Below are positions 1 to 4,814 of a stretch of 5,860 nucleotides of DNA, piece by piece. The notes below the pieces were generated by a model. It was not told where the DNA came from. It made no database searches and saw nothing but the letters and a program-made list of their open reading frames with translations. The DNA comes from Acidobacteriota bacterium (GTDB lineage Bacteria; Acidobacteriota; Thermoanaerobaculia; Gp7-AA8). Position 1 is the first letter of the stretch. Each line of letters opens with the position of its first letter. The stretch spans positions 1 through 5,860 of the forward strand of contig QHVX01000182.1 of assembly GCA_003222375.1 (NCBI GenBank). Reading direction: 5' to 3'. A program made the translations under genes and the position numbers.

Positions 1-2
1 CA

Positions 3-1136
3 GTGCCGGCGCTGTGGTACAGCATCCTGACCGCGGCCGACAACATTCTCGAGAAGCGTCTCGATCGAGCGTGGGCAGCGCAACTCGGTCCGCGGATTCC
101 GATCTCCCAGCGATTTCCGCGTACACCGGCGAACGCGTCCGCGCGCGGCGTCGACCAGTTCGCGGACAAGGTGTTAGGCGCCGACTTCGGTCGCGTCCGC
201 AATGCAGTGATCGCGTACCTCCGGGCGCAGAACAGCCGAGGGGATGATGTGGTCGAGGAGCGGCCCGCGGACATCGAGCATTTCGTTATCGCACATCGGT
301 CCGACATCGACGGCCTCGAGCATTTTGTGGAGACGAATGATCCGCCGCAGTGGGAGGTCGATCTCGATGCCTTGGAGAGGCCGAGGTCGCTGCAGTACTA
401 CACGTTGCAGCGATTGGTTCTACTCGATGCATTGGAGAGTGCGCGCACAAACGATTTCGCTGCCGCGCGCCGTTACATCGAGCTCGCATATCGTCTGACG
501 GCCTCGCTTCGAACCCGTCCCGACGTCCTCGCTGTGATCACCGCGATCGCGGAACTGCCCGGCGATGCGATTCAGTTGCCGCGATTCGACGCGCGCGAAC
601 GAATCATCGATGCGCGCGAGGCCGAAGCGTGGACGATGCTGCGCGCCGTCGAGACGTCGTCGTTCGATCGGAATCGAAACAATGCCGCCTTCGACATTCT
701 CGTGCGGCCCTATGCCCGCCTCTGTGCGATCGCGCGTTCGTCGGACGAGCTGCGGAATTCGCTCGTAACGCGCAACTTCGATCGATGCGTTTTTCAGCCG
801 CCGAAGACTTCCGACGATACGTCGTTGATGCCCAGCCCGATCAACAGCGACTCGGCCACGCACGCCGCCACGTTGGCCGTACGCGCCAATCGCATCGCGA
901 TCGATTTTGAAGGTTCGGAGAGAATTGCGGCCCTGAAAGGATCGCCCGCTCCAGGAGCCTTCGTATCGCTGTGCCTGAATCACAAGTGGATCTTCGACGG
1001 CCACCTGCTGCATCTCGAGCCTTCGTTGCCAGCATCGCCGGGATCGCTTCCGCCGAGGCATGCCATCACGGCAGCGCAAACGCCGTCACAACAAACTTCG
1101 ACCGCCACTGCCCGGGCGGCACCGGCGTCAAAGTGA
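3..1136 (+). CDS. Conserved hypothetical helical protein, probably 5'-truncated by the window edge
   Basis: The frame is open from the window edge to a TGA at 1134-1136 (377 codons from a GTG at 3). No ribosome binding site can be judged, so the true start is probably upstream and a signal peptide or membrane anchor may be missing. I do not know a function. The best-defined part is residues about 90-185: a stretch ending in PPQWEVDL, then helices containing LQRLVLLDALESARTNDF and AARRYIELAYRLTASLRTRP. This pattern of repeated Leu/Ala/Arg helices looks like an alpha-solenoid. From memory, similar proteins occur in Acidobacteriota as secreted or anchored hypotheticals that end in a Cys-x-x-x-x-W-x-(F/Y) segment, here CLNHKWIF near residue 325. 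The last 35 or so residues are Pro/Ser/Thr/Ala-rich and overlap the 3' end of the convergent pilO remnant, so the tail may be a read-through extension. Confidence is good that it is coding and low on role. Confidence 0.72.
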   Translation: MPALWYSILTAADNILEKRLDRAWAAQLGPRIPISQRFPRTPANASARGVDQFADKVLGADFGRVRNAVIAYLRAQNSRGDDVVEERPADIEHFVIAHRSDIDGLEHFVETNDPPQWEVDLDALERPRSLQYYTLQRLVLLDALESARTNDFAAARRYIELAYRLTASLRTRPDVLAVITAIAELPGDAIQLPRFDARERIIDAREAEAWTMLRAVETSSFDRNRNNAAFDILVRPYARLCAIARSSDELRNSLVTRNFDRCVFQPPKTSDDTSLMPSPINSDSATHAATLAVRANRIAIDFEGSERIAALKGSPAPGAFVSLCLNHKWIFDGHLLHLEPSLPASPGSLPPRHAITAAQTPSQQTSTATARAAPASK

Positions 1137-1549
1137 CCTCGGTGACATTCATGACGCGGCTGTTGTTCGCAAGCCGTTCGAAGAACGTTTCCAATTGACT
1201 CAAGTTTCCGATGGCAGTTGTGTCGATCGGAACTTCGATGTATTCGCGTTTGACAAAGTCCTTGGGCTGGAATCGTTCAATGCGAACTCCCGAGTCATGA
1301 GCAGCCGCGTCGACGCTGCGAATCTGGTCGACCGCCGGCTCGGGAGGGAGGATGTTGCGAAGCTTGACTCTGAACCTCTTCGTGAAATTGCGTCAGCTTT
1401 CGCTGCGCGGCGTGCGCCTGCTCGATGCGCGTGTCGAGCTTCCGGATCTCCTCGTCGGCGCGTTCAACAGCTTTTTCTCGCTCTTGATAGACAGGAATGT
1501 AGAAGGCCAGCGGAACGATCATGGCAGCGAGGACGGCCAGGATGCGCAT
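1066..1549 (-). pseudogene. pilO: pilO, type IV pilus inner-membrane alignment protein, frameshifted
   Basis: PilO pairs with PilN in the inner membrane and links the PilM ATPase-side platform to PilP and the PilQ secretin. The ATG at 1549-1547 overlaps the pilN stop as TAATG. Residues 2-20 form a membrane helix (ILAVLAAMIVPLAFYIPVYQ) and residues 22-60 a charged coiled coil. This frame then runs into a TGA at 1295-1297. Typical PilO sequence resumes in another frame, which is open from about 1392 to a TGA at 1068-1066: KLRNILPPEPAVDQIRSVDA, then IERFQPKDF, EVPIDTTAIGNLSQLETFFE and the terminal strand KFVVTAFALP. The shift must lie between 1366 and 1392. The overall length (484 nt) is one base over a multiple of three. 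The linker between FHEEV and KLRNILP also looks short, which fits a small out-of-frame deletion. An assembly error is possible. No pilP follows on this strand. Confidence 0.82.
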
Positions 1550-1884
1550 TAGTGCGGTTCCTTCGAGTTGATTGTGAGCGTCTCTCCAGTAATCGCGACG
1601 GAGTCGATGGCTGCCGTGTCCATCTGTTTCAATTTCTCGATCGCACGGACAGGGCCCACCTGACTCTGTTTCAATTGATTGATGAGATCGATGCGGCGCT
1701 GCAGCTCATCCTTCGTCTTCGAATAAGCCTCGACCTCGGCCGCCATCGCGGCGATCGGCTGCAGCTCGCGGCGTTTCTGTTCGATGATGGTCTTGCGCTG
1801 ATCGCCCTTCGCCTTTGCGATCAACTCGAGAGAGAGGCACAGCGTCAGCGACGCGACGATGGCGGCCAGCGCAACGTATCGCAT
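1549..1884 (-). CDS. pilN: Truncated PilN-like type IV pilus assembly protein
   Basis: The 111-residue product has a membrane helix at residues 3-22, a charged coiled coil at about 28-65 and the PilN hallmark LINQLKQSQVGPVRAIEKL at 68-86. It ends soon after the first strand of the ferredoxin-like domain (SVAITGETLTI, residues 95-105). PilN is usually about 180-200 residues. It starts with a short cytoplasmic peptide containing an INLLP-like motif that docks on PilM, and it finishes a periplasmic domain that pairs with PilO. Both the N-terminal peptide and most of the domain are absent. Upstream of the ATG the frame meets a stop inside the adjacent palindrome (1903-1905) after only six codons, and no Shine-Dalgarno sequence is visible. 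The stop overlaps the pilO start as TAATG, the remaining sign of an operon. I infer a remnant whose 5' end was probably lost at the palindrome. A naturally short lineage-specific PilN is the alternative. Confidence 0.7.
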   Translation of the reverse strand: MRYVALAAIVASLTLCLSLELIAKAKGDQRKTIIEQKRRELQPIAAMAAEVEAYSKTKDELQRRIDLINQLKQSQVGPVRAIEKLKQMDTAAIDSVAITGETLTINSKEPH

Positions 1885-1888
1885 ACTT

Positions 1889-1981
1889 ATGGGGTCAGGC
1901 CTTTACTTTTTCCTTTCGCTACGCGATGTAGCTTTTTTCTACTCCTTGTAGCGAAAGGAAAAAGTAAAGGCCTGACCCCAT
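1889..1981. repeat. Perfect 34-nt inverted repeat with 25-nt loop (REP/MITE-like palindrome)
   Basis: The arms 1889-1922 and 1948-1981 are exact reverse complements. The left arm contains GGGGTCAGGCCTTTACTTTT and the right arm its complement. The loop (1923-1947) holds a further small GTAG/CTAC pairing at 1928-1931 and 1939-1942. The element is AT-richer than its surroundings. Its outer ends lie 4 nt from the pilN ATG (1884) and 3 nt from the MFS ATG (1985). From memory, GGGGTCAGG(C/T)C...-type palindromes are dispersed in many bacterial genomes and can be linked to REP-associated Y1 transposases; that link is not shown here. Transcribed RNA would form a very stable hairpin, so the element could block transcription through the junction. 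Each arm also presents a purine-rich AAAGG-containing strand toward its flanking gene. Confidence 0.9.
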
Positions 1982-1984
1982 GTC

Positions 1985-3181
1985 ATGAACGATACACGTC
2001 TTCTTTTCGCGGCGCGCATCGTTCGCCTCTTCGCGTACGGCTTTCTCGCGGTGGTGCTGGTGCTTTATCTGGCATCCATCGGACTCGATCCCAATCGCAT
2101 CGGTTGGCTGCTCACGCTCACGCTGATCGGCGACGTGCTCGTCTCGCTTTATCTGACCACGCGCGCCGACATCCTCGGCAGGCGGCGGACGCTGATCGCC
2201 GGCGCGGTGCTGATGATCGGCGCGGGTATCGTGTTCGCGTTCACACGCGACTTCACGCTGCTGCTGATCGCGGCCACGATCGGAGTGATCAGCCCGAGCG
2301 GCAATGAAGTCGGACCGTTTCTGGCGATCGAGCAGGTCGCGCTGGCGCAGACCGAGACCGCACGCGATCGCACCGCGATGTTCGCCTGGTACAACCTCGC
2401 CGGCTCGTTTGCGACAGCAACGGGTGCGCTGTGCGCCGGTGTTCTCAGTACGGCATCCAGTTACCGTTCGGCCGTCGTCGCCTACGCGCTCCTCGGCCTG
2501 GTCCTGGCCGCTATTTTCGTGAAACTTTCGCCTTCTGTCGAAGCGACGGCGCCGCCGAAAACTTTGTTCGGCGTGCATCGATCGCGAGGCGTGGTCGCGC
2601 GCCTCTCCGCTCTCTTCGCGCTCGACTCCTTCGCGGGCGGGCTGGTGGTGCAAAGCATCGTCGCGTATTGGTTTTTCCGGCGATTCGGCGTCAGCCCGGC
2701 GGTGATCGGCGCGATTTTCTTCGGCGCGAATCTTCTCGCCGGCGTTTCCGCGCTCGCTGCAGCCGCGATTGCGCGCCGCATCGGGCTCGTCAACACGATG
2801 GTCTTCACGCATCTGCCGTCGAATGTGCTGCTCGTTCTCGTTCCGTTCATGCCAACGCTGCCGCTCGCGATCGTGGTCCTTCTCATCCGCTTCTCGATTT
2901 CACAGATGGACGTGCCGACGCGGCAGTCGTACCTGATGGCCGTCGTCGACGAATCGGAACGCACCGCGGCCGCCGGCGTGACCGGCGTCGCGCGGACGAC
3001 CGGCGCTGCGCTCGCGCCGGTGTTGGCGATGCCCGTGATCGCGAGCTCGCATCACTGGCTGCCGTTCGCGGCCGCGGGCGTGTTGAAGATCGTCTACGAC
3101 CTGCTATTGCTATGGAGTAGTCGACCTAGCCTTTCGTCTGATGCGCCCCGCGCGCAACCTGCGCAGAATCGGCAGCCATGA
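1985..3181 (+). CDS. MFS family transporter, 12 predicted membrane helices
   Basis: This 398-residue protein is a full-length major facilitator, a proton-coupled or facilitated carrier in the inner membrane; its substrate cannot be read from the sequence. About twelve hydrophobic helices are visible, the first at residues 13-33 (LFAYGFLAVVLVLYLA). The MFS motif A variant TTRADILGRRR sits between helices 2 and 3 (58-68). A conserved GVISPSGNEVGPFLAIEQ segment (100-117) starts the loop before FAWYNLAGSFATATGAL. A central polar linker (about 180-200) separates the two halves. The ATG at 1985 is chosen because it directly precedes the RLLFAARIVRLFAYGF start typical of this group and because the palindrome blocks any upstream extension. 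No good Shine-Dalgarno sequence is present; the nearest AAAGG (1966-1970) is 14 nt away inside the repeat arm. The TGA overlaps the next gene's ATG (ATGA, 3178-3181), indicating translational coupling. Confidence 0.92.
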   Translation: MNDTRLLFAARIVRLFAYGFLAVVLVLYLASIGLDPNRIGWLLTLTLIGDVLVSLYLTTRADILGRRRTLIAGAVLMIGAGIVFAFTRDFTLLLIAATIGVISPSGNEVGPFLAIEQVALAQTETARDRTAMFAWYNLAGSFATATGALCAGVLSTASSYRSAVVAYALLGLVLAAIFVKLSPSVEATAPPKTLFGVHRSRGVVARLSALFALDSFAGGLVVQSIVAYWFFRRFGVSPAVIGAIFFGANLLAGVSALAAAAIARRIGLVNTMVFTHLPSNVLLVLVPFMPTLPLAIVVLLIRFSISQMDVPTRQSYLMAVVDESERTAAAGVTGVARTTGAALAPVLAMPVIASSHHWLPFAAAGVLKIVYDLLLLWSSRPSLSSDAPRAQPAQNRQP

Positions 3182-4029
3182 ACGAACTACAGATTCTCTC
3201 CACTCAGATGGCTGACATCGTCGCGGCTGTTGCTCCTTCAGTGATTCAGGTTCAGAACGCGAGCGGCGTCGTGTACGCGCGCGACGTTGTCCTCACGAAC
3301 GCGCGCGCGCTCGGGCGCGAGGATGGTTTGCACATCCGAACGCACGACAATCGCACGCTCGACGCGGAGCTGCACGGATGGGATCCGGCGACCGGCCTCG
3401 CGCTGTTGCGCGTATCCGGCCTCGATGCGGCGCCGGTGACCACAGGCGATGCCGCACGCGTCGGCAATCTCGCGATCGCGATTGCGAGATCGTGGAGCAA
3501 CGCCGTCACGGCTAGTGTCGGTATTGTTTCCGTTATTGGTGGTCCGCTGCGAACGGGCCGCGGCAGGTCCATTGATGAAGTGATCCGCACGACGGCGCCG
3601 ATGCATGAGGGTTTCGCCGGCGGCGCATTCGTAGACATGTCCGGAAAGTTGATCGGCATCGCGACCGCGGCCGCGATTCGCGGACTCGGCGTGATCATTC
3701 CAGCGTCGATCGCCTGGAAGACGGCAGCCGCTCTTCTCGAGCACGGCCGCATTCGACGCGGATATCTCGGCGTCGCCGGGCAGCCGGCGCGGATTGCCGA
3801 GGGGCAGGGGTTGCTCATTGCGGATGTGAGGGCGGATAGCCCGGCATCGCAGGCGGGATTGCTCGTTGGTGATGTGATCGTCGCATTCGACGGCCAGCCG
3901 GTGGAATCGCCGGAGGATCTGCTCGATCTGCTGGCGGGCGATCGGGTTGGAAAGGCGGTCGCCATCAATATTGTTCGCGGTGGTGCGTCGAAAGAGGTGA
4001 AGGTAACGGTTGGCGATCGTTCCGCATGA
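3178..4029 (+). CDS. Cytoplasmic HtrA/DegP-like pseudoprotease with C-terminal PDZ domain
   Basis: The 283-residue product has a trypsin-like HtrA fold at residues about 12-185 and a PDZ domain at about 195-280 (RGYLGVAG, then SPASQAGLLVGDVIVAFDGQ). The usual motif positions are easy to align, and all three triad residues are replaced. TNAH is TNAR (R43 for His). The DPATD-L-A segment is DPATGLALLRV (G73 for Asp). GNSGG is GFAGG (A147 for Ser). It therefore should not cleave peptides; binding, chaperone, sensing or scaffold roles are inferred. There is no signal peptide or membrane segment (MNELQILSTQMADIV), unlike periplasmic DegP/DegQ, so it is probably cytoplasmic. It starts within the MFS stop (ATGA) and its last 20 nt overlap the LuxR-type gene. 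The frame is intact, so this is a maintained protein and not a decayed gene. Fold assignment is secure; function is unknown. Confidence 0.9.
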   Translation: MNELQILSTQMADIVAAVAPSVIQVQNASGVVYARDVVLTNARALGREDGLHIRTHDNRTLDAELHGWDPATGLALLRVSGLDAAPVTTGDAARVGNLAIAIARSWSNAVTASVGIVSVIGGPLRTGRGRSIDEVIRTTAPMHEGFAGGAFVDMSGKLIGIATAAAIRGLGVIIPASIAWKTAAALLEHGRIRRGYLGVAGQPARIAEGQGLLIADVRADSPASQAGLLVGDVIVAFDGQPVESPEDLLDLLAGDRVGKAVAINIVRGGASKEVKVTVGDRSA

Positions 4030-4228
4030 AGAAAGACTGACGGCGCGCGAGCTGGAAGTGCTCGAGGTGCTGGCCGAAGGCTTGTCGAACAAGGCCATTG
4101 CTGCGCGACTGCAGATCAGCGAGCACACTGTGAAATTTCACGTGTCGTCGATTTTCGCGAAGCTCGGCGCCGAAAATCGCACGGATGCTGTCCGGCGGGG
4201 AGTGCGGGGAGGGCTGATTACCTTATAA
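4010..4228 (+). CDS. Stand-alone LuxR/GerE-type helix-turn-helix regulator
   Basis: This 72-residue protein is almost only a LuxR C-terminal DNA-binding domain: LTARELEVLEVLAEGLSNKAIAARL, then ISEHTVKFHVSSIFAKLGAENRTDAV. It carries the expected conserved residues of the four-helix bundle and recognition helix (TVKFHVSSIFAKL, 40-52). There is no receiver, PAS or autoinducer domain, as in GerE. The start is the TTG at 4010, because a TAA at 4004-4006 closes the frame just upstream; a GAAGG (3999-4003) lies 6 nt before it. The gene overlaps the end of the HtrA-like gene by 20 nt in a different frame, so it is probably translated by coupling to it. By analogy with NarL/FixJ C-terminal domains it would bind DNA as a dimer. 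It may work with the pseudo-HtrA as partner or input module, which is inference. Its stop (TAA, 4226-4228) overlaps a TATAAT hexamer. Confidence 0.9.
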   Translation: MAIVPHEERLTARELEVLEVLAEGLSNKAIAARLQISEHTVKFHVSSIFAKLGAENRTDAVRRGVRGGLITL

Positions 4229-4229
4229 T
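4224..4229 (+). promoter_or_regulatory. Possible -10 box (TATAAT) before the caspase-like gene
   Basis: A perfect TATAAT hexamer overlaps the luxR-type stop codon, about 31 nt before the next ATG. It stands out in this GC-rich region. No convincing TTGACA-like -35 hexamer is found at 16-18 nt spacing and there is no TG extension, so a real promoter is uncertain. If used, transcription would begin near 4236 within the following hairpin. Confidence 0.3.
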
Positions 4230-4230
4230 T

Positions 4231-4259
4231 GTCGTGTCCGCTTCGGGTCCGGGCACGAC
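4231..4259 (+). terminator. Small intergenic hairpin between the luxR-type and caspase-like genes
   Basis: Arms GTCGTGTCCG (4231-4240) and CGGGCACGAC (4250-4259) pair over ten positions with one G-U wobble around a 9-nt loop. It fills almost the whole gap between two genes and ends immediately before the ATG at 4260. No T-tract follows, so it is not a standard intrinsic terminator. It could instead attenuate read-through or limit access to the next start codon. Confidence 0.4.
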
Positions 4260-4799
4260 ATGTTTCTACTGGCGGCGTGGATGTTGGTGAGTGCGCCGCG
4301 CGAGCGCGCGGTGCTGATCTATCCTCGCGAACGCGTCTGGTTTCGCCGCGCGTTTCACACCTCCCATCAGCGCGACCTGCAACGCCAATTGCAGCAGCGC
4401 TATGCGGTCGAGGTCCATGATCAAGTCGCGACCGACGACCAGCTCTTCGCGATCGACATCCGCGGCGCAAAGCTCCTCGTCCTTTCCGCACATGGCTGTC
4501 CGTATGGCATGTCCTTCAACGGAAAGCATCAGCGCACGCTCGACGGATCGGACCAGGCGCGCCTGAGCGCGTTCTTCTCGCAGCTCGCTCCCGACGCAAC
4601 CATCATCCTTCAAAGCTGCTACACCGGGCTCGGATTCGCGCGCACAGTCAAAAAAGCTGCCGGACCGAATCGACACGTCATCGCCGCCGATGGCGAGATT
4701 CCGCGCGACGGTGTGGTGATCACGTCGGTCTTTCCGCTCGACGTCGCGATCACGTGCCGTGATGGCGGCCGTCCGCGCGATTGCAAAGTAAGACTGTAG
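4260..4799 (+). CDS. Small exported caspase-like (clan CD) putative cysteine peptidase
   Basis: This 179-residue protein begins with a short hydrophobic segment (MFLLAAWMLVSA) that resembles a signal peptide or N-terminal anchor, though it lacks early basic residues. The core carries the two clan CD signatures in order. One is a hydrophobic strand ending in His-Gly (LLVLSAHG, H78-G79). The other is a hydrophobic strand ending in Cys-x-x-Gly (ATIILQSCYTG, C120-G123). The 42-residue spacing fits the caspase/CHAT/C80-type His-Cys dyad, with a helix (SDQARLSAFFSQLA, 97-110) between them as in that fold. Substrate is unknown. It is shorter than most caspase-like proteins and has no other domain, and three further cysteines (C80, C166, C175) are present. 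A TAG at 4797-4799 lies 15 nt before the kinase start. No clear Shine-Dalgarno sequence is seen, and a hairpin abuts its ATG. An inactive alpha/beta hydrolase-like or Rossmann-like protein is the alternative. Confidence 0.7.
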   Translation: MFLLAAWMLVSAPRERAVLIYPRERVWFRRAFHTSHQRDLQRQLQQRYAVEVHDQVATDDQLFAIDIRGAKLLVLSAHGCPYGMSFNGKHQRTLDGSDQARLSAFFSQLAPDATIILQSCYTGLGFARTVKKAAGPNRHVIAADGEIPRDGVVITSVFPLDVAITCRDGGRPRDCKVRL

Positions 4800-4814
4800 A
4801 ATCCCAACACATCG

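Noticed and set aside
1060..2307. Open plus-strand frame of 415 codons
   Set aside because: It runs antisense through the pilN/pilO remnant, across the palindrome and into the MFS gene in another frame. No domain is visible and the real genes explain the region.
1919..2812. Open minus-strand frame of 297 codons
   Set aside because: It is antisense to the MFS gene, and its Arg/Glu/Asp-rich composition is typical of a shadow frame.
3469..3496. GCGATCGC-type repeats and an imperfect palindrome in the HtrA-like gene
   Set aside because: GATCG and GCGATC words occur throughout the window as part of codon preference, so this is not a discrete element.
3178..4029. Annotation as an active S1C serine protease
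   Set aside because: Although the fold matches, the His, Asp and Ser positions are Arg, Gly and Ala, so active-protease naming would be wrong.
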